From Lingula anatina (lineage: Eukaryota; Brachiopoda; Lingulata; Lingulida; Lingulidae), in assembly GCF_001039355.2 (NCBI RefSeq), contig NW_019773852.1, forward strand, positions 1 through 39,903: a DNA stretch of 39,903 bases. The letters run 5' to 3'. Shown here piece by piece: positions 11,322 through 24,000 of this stretch (positions are counted from its first letter, which is position 1; every line of letters begins with the position of its first letter). Both the position numbers and the translations under genes were made by a program. The notes beneath the pieces are model-generated. The model saw only the letters and a list, made by a program, of their open reading frames with translations. It searched no databases and was not told the DNA's origin.

Positions 11322-12536
11322 GGTATTCCTTGCTGAGCCTGACATAAATTTTCAATTATGACATATGTAAATGCATATATTCAATTACTAGTACCTATTA
11401 CATGTACATGCAAGGATCCAAAGCTTAATGTCCACCTGAACAAAAGTGATATTACATAATCACTGTTCACTATTTCCATGTAAGCTTGAGTGCTTACTAA
11501 CTTATTCTAATTATCTGTAGTTTGAGATACATGATGTCCTCAATCTACTTCTGTTTGATTTTTTTAAATCTTTGCATAAAAATAAAACAACATTTTCTCC
11601 ATACTAAGATAAAAAAATAAAAGATTGAAAATTTCTTTCTGTCAAATAGTTGGATTATTTTTGCTTAAACAAAACTTGAATTAAAACAAGTAAGGTTATG
11701 TAAAACAGCCAAAACATGGATGCCATATTTTAGCTCTATCTCTGAATTTTCCCCTCTCCTGTTAAATTTACATATTACCCCAGTAGAAACTTCCATTAAC
11801 AGTTTTATAACAGATGATTGGTTAATTAATTAAAGCACATTTTTTAACTCCAATGGTCTGTGCTCTTGAGATCATAAAAATATCAATCTATACACCTTCA
11901 ATTCCATGTATATTTCTTATATCATATTGCATTGAATTTTTATTTAATAATGCTTTTTCATAAATTAAACTCTTTTCAGACACTACTGAGTATGTTTAAA
12001 ATCCCATCACCTGAGTCTGTCTATGGTCATAAGCTGGTAGCTGGAGAAGTACACATTTCTTGTTACCACAATAACTAGCAAGCAATGTTGCTGTTTTGCT
12101 TCCAAGTTTCAGAGATTACTCTTTGGCTGCTTGTCCTATTAAAATGTCAGCCAATCTCAATAGCAATAATGCCCAATTATTCTTTATGTTTTTTTCAATA
12201 CTTTTCTTCATATATTTTAATATGTGGACACCGTTTCATCCAAATGGTAACTATGATTAAGCTTGCTGAGGTAACTTGTGGGCTTTAATTGCATTTTGAA
12301 AATGGGCATGATTCCATTATACTTTACATCTTTCTGTAATTTTTCCCACACCTTTAGCCTTGTTCGATCAATATAACAGGCTTTACATCTCCAAGAATGT
12401 TTTTTAGCTCTTTGCTTTGACCTAGCTTGACCAACCTTTGATGGTTAAACCAAATTTTTTTGTTCAATTTTTCAGCTTTGCTTTTCAAATACTACATAAG
12501 ATACACACACATGCATGTAATGGACAAATCCAAATA

Positions 12537-12561
12537 TGACCTTGAAATTGACCTTTGACCT
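12537..12561 (-). promoter_or_regulatory. Possible nuclear-receptor DR1-type element
   Basis: TGACCT at 12549-12554, one T, TGACCT at 12556-12561: two AGGTCA half-sites spaced by one base on the minus strand, plus a third half-site at 12537-12542. A related TTGACCTTTGACAC occurs near 12712. The arrangement matches DR1 elements, but similar strings also occur in dispersed repeats, so function is only a possibility. Confidence 0.2.
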
Positions 12562-12741
12562 TCTTTTTATGGAAAAAATCTTATTTTTTTTCTATTTGCC
12601 AGACTAGTACATCTCCAATATCAAAAGAGATACAGTACACGTACTCAGCACGCCCAGTTATTGCTGGCCATGAATAGAAAAAACGTGACAACCCCACATG
12701 TAACCTTGAATTTGACCTTTGACACACTTTTTATGTATCTA

Positions 12742-12788
12742 TAACCCAGTATGTTGCTGCAAAAATGGTTTAACCCAGTATGTTGCTG
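12742..12788. repeat. Tandem motif at left edge of duplicated block
   Basis: TAACCCAGTATGTTGCTG occurs at 12742 and again at 12771, a 29-bp period. A third CAGTATGTTGCTG at 16366 starts the second copy of the ANKLE2 block. Confidence 0.8.
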
Positions 12789-13590
12789 TATACATACTGC
12801 AGTATAGTATTATTTTTTATTTATGTTTTCATGTTTACAGCGTGTGTTAATGATACCTGTACAATAAAATGCAGGCTGCTTGGCTTATGCTGGCTTGTTG
12901 GAAGGTATCCTTCAGGGTTTACCCACCAAATCAAATTTTCCTCGAGAAAAAAATCTACTCCATTCTATTAGTACTTATAAATCACTGCTCGCACCTAAAT
13001 GTACAGTACTGTAAATAAAGATTGGGTGCGAAATAAATCTTATAAGATAAATAAATAATTTAGGCATGCCTATAATTTTTATCATTACGTTTTGGGTGTT
13101 ATTTAATTTCTACTTCTCTTCACACTAACCATCAGAGTATCTGATATTCATAAAGCAAACTCCTTCAAGTTGAAAGAAACTAATATAATAAGGGGGGCGT
13201 TTTCAAAAATTAGGTCAAGCACAGAATGGAATAGTTTTAAAAATACGTTTTCTGCATTGTCTGTCAATTATAAATGCTGATTCACGTTCCCCCTTAATGC
13301 CTTAAGAGAAATCTAAAAATTAAAATACGTGAAGCTATCCTAATCCAAATAATAACTTACTTTCAAAAACTTTTTACGTACTTCAGTGCAGTGCAGCAGG
13401 GTGCGTGTACTTTTCGCACCACTGTCGGTCCAAACAGCTTTACCTAAAAAGAATTTTGATTCGTCAGTCTCAGTTTGTCCTACCAATCACAACAAGTAAA
13501 ACAAACATAATCTCGTTCAAATGTATGGCGGGACACACAGACAGAGACATGCATTTTGTAGGCAGACGGGGATTCATAATTTTTTTTTAG

Positions 13591-13629
13591 TCGGATGTCA
13601 TTGTAAGTAAATTGGATGGTTTCCTGAGG
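13591..13629 (+). promoter_or_regulatory. Candidate splice acceptor or 5' leader before the LEM exon
   Basis: A T-rich tract ending TTTTAG sits directly before TCGGATGTC at 13591, and the same arrangement occurs in copy B (17201). From there the frame stays open into MEELK in both copies, while the residues in between differ. The LEM exon may therefore be joined to an upstream exon, which could carry the N-terminal membrane segment present in vertebrate ANKLE2. I chose the shared ATG (13630 and 17237) as the minimal start. Confidence 0.35.
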
Positions 13630-16109
13630 ATGGAGGAGCTAAAATCAAGCATCAAGCAGCTAAGCGATGAAAGCCTTCTCTCTGAGTTGCAGAAATCTGG
13701 CATCCAAGCTGGTCCAATTTTGTCAACAACACGTCCACTTTGGGAAAATAAGCTCATAAATTTGGTTGCAAAAAAGAAGGGGCTATTAACCCCCGAAGGA
13801 CAAACAGAGAGAGAGGTAAACATGAACTATGGTAAAGTCTCGTCAAATAGCGTCGACAGTGTGCCCAGTAGCACCGTTGCAAGCCAGAGTACATGTAGAT
13901 CGGAGGACCAAAATGATGGAAAGATGGATGAAGGGAAGAAAGAAGCACCTGCTTTTTATTACGGCGTCAGTCTACCGTCTGATGCTGATCTGACTAATGA
14001 GGAAGGTGTGGTATATCGTATGTAATTCGATTATTTTCCTATGAGCTCAATTTTAAAATGGAGAATGCAGTGAAGCTCACTTAATAAAAAATTAGCAACA
14101 CTCAATCCTGAAAAAGAAAAATTGGGGGCATATAAATCCAAATGAATTACTCTATTACTCCTATAATATTTTTAGATATCCTCCACATGCCCTTGTATGT
14201 CATATATATATACATACACAGAACATCACTTGAACTTAGTTAATACATATTTTCCATATTTTCAGTAAAAGAAGCAGTTTTCACTGATAAGATTGAGGCA
14301 CTGAAATTTGCTAAGAAATTCAAAGGAGCAAGATTTAAGGCTTTCAAGAACCAAGAAGAAGCAAATAATTTTGCTCAGCAAGTGGCAGACTTTTCACAGT
14401 CCCCTGCTGCCAAACAAACAGCCTTGCCCCAGGTATTTTCAGGTCATTTATTCAAATGTCACCAATTACTCTTGATTCTGTCAACCAGAGGCTGAAAGAA
14501 ATTGTGATTATTAAAAAAAGAAATGGTTGTTTATTATTTCATTTTTATTCAGTTGCTTAAATTCCTAAATCTGGAAAGTATAATCTTCTATTAAAATGAA
14601 AAAAGTATGCCCAGTTAACCAAAAGAATATGAATACTATCACCATCTTTATCTCAGGGATCACCAGACACTGTTGCTGGAGAAACGGGTACAGGAACCAT
14701 CACAGAGTCTCTGCCTTTTAAAGCCCCTAAGACGCAGGACTTGGTCAAGCTTAGGAAAGCCATTGAAACTGATAACAGGGACACTTTCGAAAACCTTGTC
14801 TGGAGTAATCCAAGATATCTTATAAGTAGTGGGGACACACCTGCCATATTACAAGTAAGAAATAGCATCATTCGCCTGTGTATGATATTTCCATTTTTAT
14901 GCTTTGAATGGTATGTCTATAAGATTCCTTTTAAGAAATACAAGATAACAGGGATGCACCAGTATTGCTTCAAGTATCAAATAATAAATGTGGCTTTGAT
15001 GTAACATTAAATATTATAACATGGCCTGGAATAAATCAAGAAACATTATCATAAAGATAAAAATTTTGCAAGTCTTAAGCCAAATGAATAAAATGTTGTC
15101 TGGGTCATTAGTATTAGAAAATGATCAAAAATGTCAAGAAGACTTTTTACACTAAACTTCCTTTTTCTTTTTGTGTTAGGAGGGATTTAGATACAATGGT
15201 TTACATGTATGTGCTATGAGGAACAGACCAGACATGTGTCGCCTCCTATTGGACACTTTGGAAGATCCTGCTTTCATAAAATTACTGTATACAAATGACA
15301 CAGAAGAAACAAGAAATTCCAGAATAGACTTTTTGGTAGACTTGTACCTGAATACACCAGATAAGGGAGTAAGTTAGGTCATCCAAAGAAGTTCCTTTTT
15401 GAACTTTTGAAATCAGTTTAAGAAAATTGGTTACATTAATCAATGTTATGCATATTTCTGATACTCATTAGCTGGTTTATCAACATTTTTGGTGTTTTGT
15501 TTATATGTTCATGTATGTGGGCTACATAAATGATGTAAGTATGAAAAGGTTACTTATTCAAATATGAATTTTAATTACAATTTTCCTACAAATAAAAAAT
15601 GGATAGACAAATCAGTGCAGCACAATTCTTACTTTAGATTTCATTCTTTGTTCCAGGTCTGTGAAACACCACTTCATTTTGCCTGCAAATTTGGACATGT
15701 GGAAATTGTGGAAATTTTGACATCTCATCCTAAGTTATTGAAAAACATGAGGAACAAATATGGAGAATTGCCAGTAGACGTATGTCTGTATTTAATGCTA
15801 AAAAGAATTGGTTAACTTTGAATTTCAAAAATTATCTGATAAGTTTTGGTTTTATTAAATACAGTTGTTCAGGAGAATATTGCATTTGATGTCTTAATGG
15901 TAGTGTATAAAGGGATTTTTTGTTTGTTTGTTCCTGCCAGACATCATCGTTATTAATCAAATTATTGGCTGTTGTAATTCTTTTGACTTTTTTTTTTTTG
16001 CTCTCACATAGGATCTTTTTTTCTGTATCATTGTAGGTGGTATGCTCGAGAATAAAAGATAAATCAAAAGAAAAGGAAGCTAGAGCAAAAATTGAGGAAT
16101 TACTGCAAG
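13630..16109 (+). CDS. ANKLE2: ANKLE2 exons 1-6, copy A (probable haplotype duplicate)
   Basis: Exons: 13630-14017, 14266-14432, 14657-14854, 15180-15368, 15657-15779, 16037-16109. Exon lengths, phases and junctions are the same as in copy B. It encodes a LEM domain ([28 protein letters not shown]), the viroplasmin-like domain (FYYGV through [15 protein letters not shown]) and two ankyrin repeats. No exon is disrupted. Replacements relative to copy B include Ile/Met in the LEM domain and Val/Ile near the end of exon 5. The copy then ends at an N without exons 7-11, so it cannot make a full protein alone. If the assembly is taken literally, a predictor would produce an ANKLE2 with a doubled N-terminal half. 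I infer that it is an allele of copy B and not a second gene. Confidence 0.85.
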
Positions 16110-16154
16110 GTAAGAGAATTATTTCATTACTTAAATACAATCTTTATTTTTATG

Positions 16155-16155
16155 N
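16155..16155. other. Single-N join 2
   Basis: Isolated N at the exact end of copy A; unrelated sequence follows. Confidence 0.8.
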
Positions 16156-16365
16156 CAGAATTGACAGTAGCCTATTTTGTGCATAGTTATTTCCTGCTTT
16201 TTGTCTGTACATTTGACAGCTTTGCTGCCTTGTTTAAAGATTTTTGATCCAAATTTCTCATAAAACATGACCTGTCCGTCGGACAGCCAACCCTGCAACT
16301 TCACCTGTCCGAACTGAATTTTTACCTGTCCCGGACAGGCGGACAGGCGCTAATGTCGAGCCCTG
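16156..16365. repeat. Dispersed-repeat-like segment with CCTGTCC/GGACAGG motifs
   Basis: CCTGTCC occurs at 16271, 16304 and 16325. GGACAG occurs at 16281, 16333 and 16341, giving several small hairpins. The end reads GGCGCTAATGTCGAGCCCTG. Copy A has no equivalent upstream of its homology start, so this may be a haplotype-specific insertion. It has no coding content. Confidence 0.4.
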
Positions 16366-17236
16366 CAGTATGTTGCTGCATACATGGTATTATTTTTTAT
16401 TTATGTTTTCATGTTTACAGCGTGTTTAATTGATACCTGTACAAAATGTAGGCTGCTTGGTTTAAGCTGGCTTGTTGGAAGGTATACTACAGAATTTACC
16501 CACCAAATCAAAATTTCCTCGAGAAAAAATTCAAATTTTCCTTGAGAAAAACATTTACTTCATTCTACTAGTACTTACAAATCACTGCTCGACCCTGCAC
16601 TAACATGTACCGGTAGATAAAGTTTCGGTGCGAAATGAATCTTATGAGATAAATAAATAATTTAGGCATGCCTATAATTTTATCATTACGTTTTGGGTGT
16701 TATTTAATTTCTATTTCTCTTCGCACTAACCATCAGAGTATCTGATATTCATAAAGCGAACTCCTTCATGTTGAAAGAAACTATATAATAAGGGGGGCGT
16801 TTTCAAAAATTAGGTCAAGCACAGAATGGAATAGTTTTAAAAATACGTTTTCTGCATTACCGGTCAATTATAAATGCTGATTCACGTTCCCCCTTAATGC
16901 CTTAAGAGAAATCTAAAAATTAAAATACGTGAAGCTATCTTAATCCATATCTAATAACTTACTTTCAAAAACTTTTTACGAACTTCAGTGCAGTGCAGCA
17001 GGGTGCGTGTACTTTTCGCACCACTGTTGGTCCAAACAGCTTTTCCTAAAAGGAATTTTGATTCGTCAGTCTCAGTTTGTCCTACCAATCACAACAGGTA
17101 AAACAAACATAATCTCGTTCAAATGTATGGCGGGACACACAGACAGAGACATGCATTTTGTAGGCAGACGGAGATTCATAATTTTTTTGTTGTTTTTTAG
17201 TCGGATGTCATTGTAAGTTGGTTGGTTTCCACGAGT

Positions 17237-17624
17237 ATGGAGGAGCTTAAATCAAGTATCAGGCAGCTAAGCGATGAAAGCCTTCTCTCCGAGTTGCAGA
17301 AATCTGGCATGCAAGCTGGTCCAATTTTGTCAACAACACGTCCACTTTGGGAAAATAAGCTCATAAATTTGGTTGCAAAAAAGAAGGGGCTATTAACCCC
17401 CGAAGAACAATCAGAGAGAGAGGTAAACATGAACGATGGTAAAGTCTCTTCAAATAGCGTCGACAGTGTGCCCAGTAGCACCGTTGCAAGCCAGAGTACA
17501 TGTAGATCGGAGGACCAAAATGATGGAAAGATGGATGAAGGGAAGAAAGAAGCACCTGCTTTTTATTACGGCGTCAGTCTACCGTCTGATGCTGATCTGA
17601 CTTATGAGGAAGGTGTGGTATATA
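17237..17624 (+). CDS. ANKLE2: ANKLE2 exon 1 (copy B): LEM domain
   Basis: [20 protein letters not shown] followed by [19 protein letters not shown] is a textbook LEM fold, the roughly 40-residue helix pair that binds BAF (BANF1). A Ser-rich linker and the start of the viroplasmin-like domain ([16 protein letters not shown]) follow. There is no ATG between the TTTTAG at 17200 and the ATG at 17237 in this frame, which supports the latter as start if the exon is first. Confidence 0.92.
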
Positions 17625-18002
17625 GTATGTAATTCGATTATTTTCCTATTTGTATACGAGCTCAATTTTAAAATGGAGAATGCAGTGAAGCTCACTTTAT
17701 AAAAAATTAGCAACACTTCATCCTGAAAAAGAAAAATTGGGGGCATATAAATCCAAATGAATTACTGTATTACTCCTATAATGTTTTAAGATGTCCTTCC
17801 CATGCCCTTGTATATCATTTCAATTTGTAGTTTTCTCTTGGCCTGTATTGTCGTCAAACTTTGATTCTTATTCCAAGCATAGGAAGAGGTTTATTGAACC
17901 AAGGAGTTCCAACAGAACTCCTTGATTGAACTGTTTGGCATTGATGAAGATGAGATTGCTTAATGCACTGTATGATGCTTTTACTGAATGTTAATAAGAT
18001 TT

Positions 18003-18063
<61 letters not shown>

Positions 18064-21000
18064 CATCACTTGAACTTAATTAATACATATTTTCCATATT
18101 TTCAGTAAAAGAAGCAGTTTTCACTGATAAGATTGAGGCACTGAAATTTGCTAAGAAATTCAAAGGAGCAAGATTTAAGGCTTTCAAGAACCAAGAAGAA
18201 GCAAATAATTTTGCTCAGCAAGTGGCAGACTTTTCACAGTCCCCTGCTGCCAAACAAACAACTTTGCCCCAGGTATTTTCAGGTCATTTATTCAAATATC
18301 ACCAATTACTCTTGATTCTGTCAACAAAGTTAAGCAGGTAATTGAATAGCCCAGCAAATGATCTGAGAAATGGACAGGCAAATGAATCAAACTACAAACA
18401 AAACATAAGTTTTGGTTGCTGCTATGAATCACACCCATGTTCTCTCTCTCTCTCATATTTTCTGGTTTTTGTTACTTTATACACTTGTGCAAATAGTAAA
18501 AGTTAGTGTGACTGTCACTGTATATTTCACACTGCTTTATATATAAATTTTTAGCCCTTGGTTAGACACAACAGTGTTGATTAAAAGCTTGAAGGTAGTA
18601 TTGACCAGAGGCTGAAAGAAATTGTGATTATTAAAAAAAGAAATAGTTGTTTATTATTTCATTTTTATTCAGTTGCTTAAATTCCTAAATCTGGAAAGTA
18701 TAATCTTCTATTAAAATGAAAAAAGTATGCCCAGTTAACCAAAAGAATATGAATACTATCACCATCTTTATTTCAGGGATCACCAGACACTGTTGCTGGA
18801 GAAACGGGTACAGGAACCATCACAGAGTCTCTGCCTTTTAAAGCTCCTAAGACGCAGGACTTGGTCAAGCTTAGGAAAGCCATTGAAACTGATAACAGAG
18901 ACACTTTTGAAAACCTAGTCTGGAGTAATCCAAGATATCTTATAAGTAGTGGGGACACACCTGCAATATTACAAGTAAGAAATAGCATCATTCACCTGTG
19001 TAGGATATTTCCATTTTTATGCTTTGAATGGTATGTCTATAAGATTCCTTTTAAGAAATATAAGATAACAGGGATGTACCAGTATTGCTTCAAGTATCAA
19101 ATAATAAATGTGGCTTTGATGTAACATTAAATATTATAACATGGTCTGGAATAAATCAAGAAACATTATCATAAAGATAAAAATTTTGCAAGTCTTAAGC
19201 CAAATGAATAAAATGTTGTCTGGGTCATTAGTATTAGAAAATGATCAAAAATGTCAAGAAGACTTTTTACACTAAACTTCCTTTTTCTTTTTGTGTTAGG
19301 AGGGATTTAGATACAATGGCTTACATGTATGTGCTATGAGGAACAGACCAGACATGTGTCGCCTCCTATTGGACACTTTGGAAGATCCTGCTTTCATAAA
19401 ATTACTGTATACAAACGACACAGAAGAAACAAGAAATTCCAGAATAGACTTTTTGGTAGACTTGTACCTGAATACACCAGATAAGGGAGTAAGTTAGGTC
19501 ATCCAAAGAAGTTCCTTTTTGAACTTTTGAATTCAGTTTAAGAAAATTGGTAATATTAATCAATGTTATGCATATTTCTGATACTCTTTAGCTGGTTTAT
19601 CAACATTTTTGGTGTTTTTTTATATGTTCATGTATGTGGGCCACATAAATGATGTCAGTATGAAAAGGTTACTTATTCAAATATGAATTTTAATTACAAT
19701 TTTCCTACAAATAAAAAATGGATAGACATATCAGTGCAGCACAATTCTTACTTTAGATTTCATTCTTTGTTCCAGGTCTGTGAAACACCACTTCATTTTG
19801 CCTGCAAATTTGGACATGTGGAAATTGTGGAAATTTTGACATCTCATCCCAAGTTATTGAAAAACATGAGGAACAAATATGGAGAATTGCCAATAGACGT
19901 ATGTCTGTATTTAATGCTAAAAAGAATTAGTTAACTTTAAATTTCAAAAATTATCTGATAAGTTTTGGTTTTATTAAATACAGTTGTTCAGGAGAATATT
20001 GCATTTGATGTCTTAATGGTAGTGTATAAAGGGATTTTTTATACACTACCATTAAGACATCAAATGCAATATTCTCGATTTTTTGTTTGTTTGTTCCTGC
20101 CAGACATCTTTGTTATTAATCAAATTATTGGCTGTTGTAATTTTTTTGACTTATTTTTTGCTCTCACATAGGGTCTTTTTTTCTGTATCATCATAGGTGG
20201 TATGCTCGAGAATAAAAGATAAATCAAAAGAAAAGGAAGCTAGAGCAAAAATTGAGGAATTACTGCAAGGTAAGAGAATTATTTCATTACTTAAAATACA
20301 ATCTTTATTTTTTAATGATAAACTCCATGCTTCCCTCTTTCTCCAACCTCTATCACCTCTTTATTCTCCTGATATATGGTAATGAAATTGAAAATGATTT
20401 GATAATTATATTGAAACAAAATCAACATTAAAAGATTAATAACATTGTGTTAATCTTCAAATGTTACATCAAGGCCACATTTATTATTTGATATTGAAGC
20501 AATACTGGTGTATCCCTGTTATCTTAAATTTCTTAAAAGGAATCTTATAAACAAAATTTTATCTTTCCAGATCATTATTATGTCCCTCTCCTGCGCTCTG
20601 CAGACAACACCTTGCCACCAACCATTGGTGAACCCTGGTCACCTGACCACACTGACTTTGTCCATGTTCCTGGCACACCTGAACATGGCAGACATGGCAG
20701 TCCCAGAGATCCTAAGCTGGAAGTCAAGGCCTATGCTGGACCTATGTTGTCAAACAAGGTATGAATCTGGGTGGTGTTATGTGGTTTTTCATCTTTAAAA
20801 GAACAGTTTCTGTTGTAGGTTTTCAGGGGCGGATTGAGGCGGTCTTCTGGGTCTTCCGGAAGACTGTCAGATTTCTAAGTTTACATAGATAAGTACCTCA
20901 TTTTTTTCTGTTGGAAGATGCTCAAAAAATGGAGGATGTATCAACAAAGATAATGTAGAAGACTGTCAGAAAATATCTCTGGATTCGCCCATGGTTATAA

Positions 21001-24000
21001 TGAACAGTTGAATCAAATTGGATGTTGGTCAGGATGCCTTTTTGGTTCTTTATGCAAATAATATAAACAAAATTAAATTTTGAGTCAAATTCACCGCAGA
21101 ATTATTTTCTAATACAGATTTAAATGTGTTTTTGTGTAGCTCAATTGGTGCATAACTATGTATGTAAGTGTGCAGGTCTGGAACACCTTGGGGAAAATTG
21201 TATACTAAATATTATAATATTAAGTTGGGTCAGGTTATCTATAAGACTATGGTTAGAATCTGTTGGGAAAGTAAATATCTTAATTAGTTATGAGTAATAA
21301 AAAAAAATTACACACTATTCATTGAGTTCATAGTCATTTTTTTGTTTTGCAGTGTTACTGTTGTTTATAGTATATATTGAAGATTTTTCTTTAATTTAGG
21401 CAGAACTTTTTAGAAGAAAATGGAGCACCCCTTCATCAGGTGGAAGGAAGAAATATTTTCAGATTAAGCGGGGTGATGGTGATAAGGGAATGGAAAGAAT
21501 TGGGAGGTGCCAAATTTCAATTTTTCTACAAAAAGTAGTTATTATTAGAATTCATTCTTCATTAAATGTTAAGCGGTACTGTTTGTAGATTTTTTCACTT
21601 GACAAGTGTGTCTCTAAGAGCCTCGCCCACAGCTAGATACACTTAGTTGTAAGATAATTAATGCATCTTCATATTATTGTGGGACTACCCGGTATTGTAC
21701 AAAATATTTTGATATTTTGAAGAACAAAAATTATGGTAGACAAAGATTTTCAATGTATTTTTCAATAAGATCTTACATAAAATGGTTTTAGTTCACTTTA
21801 GATGGATAGTTTTACCATTTTGATTGAACCTCTTTGAAAAAAATCAATAAGTGACATTTGTTTGGCATTTCAGAGACCTAGCTATAGAGCTTGGAGTGCC
21901 ATGGACTGAATATTGGAATTTCCTTGATAAGAATGTGAATATTTCTTCACCAGAAGGCTTAAGATTGTTAGAGGAGTATCTTATCAAGAAATCCCAGCAA
22001 ATACCAGATGATGTTGATGCCTTGATGGAACTGACCAGTGAGATGAGTTTAAATGAATCCCCTGCACTGTGGTCACCTGTTGGTAGTAAATCCATACAAC
22101 GAGATGGTTTTGTTGATCGAAATGCAAGACCAGATCTTGATGGAATAAGTGTCAATCTATTTGCAGCTGATAAACAAGACTTCAAAAATGAAATGGATGT
22201 TGTTGATGGTGACATGAGTAAAGGGAAATCTAAACACATTCTCAATGATTCAGCAGAGTATGAAAGGGCTCTAAACTCTATGACTGAGAAATTTTCCAGA
22301 ATAAACTTGGACTTGAGTAATAGCTCTGATAACTCTGGAAGATATTCTACTCAAAATAATCTTTCAGCGTCACCTGCTGTGAAAATAACCAGCTCAAATG
22401 ATTCCCTATCTAAATTTACAAATCTAGAGGAGAAGGAAAACTTGAAAGATGAATCAAAGATCACAGTAGCTAGTAAAAATGAAGCAAGAGGAGTGTCTTT
22501 CGCAACGACTGAGATTTCGGAAAGTGGTCAGGTTTCTCTTTCCAATCCATCAAAAGTTTCTAAACTTTTTGGTGCTTTGTGGAGCATGACTAGTTATATC
22601 CCTGTCCCCGGATTTTTGAGGAGAAAGTCTGCACCACCACCACCACCTCCAGATGATATTGTTGAGGATGGAGAAAGGACTGTCGAGGAGGAAGAGGATG
22701 TGAAGGATTTGGACCGATCAGATAGTGATAGTGACTCTCCTGATTTATACAGNATAATATTAAGTTGGGTCAGGTTATCTATAAGACTATGGTTAGAATC
22801 TGTTGGGAAAGTAAATATCTTAATTAGTTATGAGTAATAAAAAAAAATTACACACTATTCATTGAGTTCATAGTCATTTTTTTGTTTTGCAGTGTTACTG
22901 TTGTTTATAGTATATATTGAAGATTTTTCTTTAATTTAGGCAGAACTTTTTAGAAGAAAATGGAGCACCCCTTCATCAGGTGGAAGGAAGAAATATTTTC
23001 AGATTAAGCGGGGTGATGGTGATAAGGGAATGGAAAGAATTGGGAGGTGCCAAATTTCAATTTTTCTACAAAAAGTAGTTATTATTAGAATTCATTCTTC
23101 ATTAAATGTAAAGCGGTACTGTTTGTAGATTTTTTCACTTGACAAGTGTGTCTCTAAGAGCCTCGCCCACAGCTAGATACACTTAGTTGTAAGATAATTA
23201 ATGCATCTTCATATTATTGTGGGACTACCCGGTATTGTACAAAATATTTTGATATTTTGAAGAACAAAAATTATGGTAGACAAAGATTTTCAATGTATTT
23301 TTCAATAAGATCTTACATAAAATGGTTTTAGTTCACTTTAGATGGATAGTTTTACCATTTAGATGGATAGTTTTACCATTTTGATTTCGAAAAAAACCCA
23401 ATAAATGACATTTGTTTGGCATTTTAGAGACCTAGCTATAGAGCTTGGAGTACCATGGACTGAATATTGGAATTTCCTTGATAAGAATGTGAATATTTCT
23501 TCACCAGAAGGCTTAAGATTGCTAGAGGAGTATCTTAGCAAGAAATCCGAGCAAATACCAGATGATGTTGATGCCTTGATGGAACTGACCAGTGAGATGA
23601 GTTTAAATGACTCCTCTGCACTGTGGTCGCCTGTTGGTAGTAAATCCCTACAGCGAGATGGTTTGGTTGATCGAAGTGCAAGACCAGATCTTGATGGAAT
23701 AAGTGTCAATCTATTTGCAGCTGATAAACAAGACTTGAAAAATGAAATGGATGTTGTTGATGGTGACATGGGTAAAGGGAAATCTAAACACGTTCTCAAT
23801 GATTCAGCAGAGTATGAAAGGGCTCTGAACTCTATGACTGAGAAATTTTCCAGAATAAACTTGGACTTGAGTAATAGCTCTGATAACTCTGGAAGATATT
23901 CTACTCAAAATAATTTTTCAGCGTCACCCGCTGTGAAAATAACCAGCTCAAATGATTCCAAATCTATATTTACAAATTTAGAGGAGAAGGAAAACTTGAA

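Larger units (their letters stand above)
7727..13629. other. Intergenic region between divergent TPTE and ANKLE2
   Basis: About 5.9 kb with no gene I can support. It must hold both promoters. Scattered short open frames are AT-driven and lack domain signatures. Supported contents are the palindrome at 11266-11321, TGACCT half-sites near 12537-12561, a 29-bp tandem motif at 12742-12788, and the left end of the duplicated ANKLE2 block at 12776. The motif AAAAGAGGGGATAGAC occurs on the minus strand at about 8447 and 9013, hinting at decayed repeat sequence. Confidence 0.6.
12776..16154 (+). repeat. Duplicated block, copy A (ANKLE2 promoter to exon 6)
   Basis: Collinear with 16366-20304 at roughly 97% identity by eye. 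It is shorter because copy B has about 0.2 kb more in intron 1, including an (AC)n tract, and about 0.28 kb more in intron 2. Copy A stops exactly at the single N at 16155, in mid-intron. This fits an unmerged alternative haplotype. Confidence 0.9.
16366..20304 (+). repeat. Duplicated block, copy B (ANKLE2 promoter to intron 6)
   Basis: Counterpart of 12776-16154. It continues without a break into exon 7 at 20571, so it is the copy that belongs to the intact gene path. Extra sequence relative to copy A lies at about 17817-18060, about 18327-18603, and in a 47-nt fold-back insertion around 20038-20084. Confidence 0.9.

Noticed and set aside
13754-13948. Antisense open frames over the LEM exon and over exon 9 (for example 21844-22245)
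   Set aside because: They mirror real coding exons and have no independent support.
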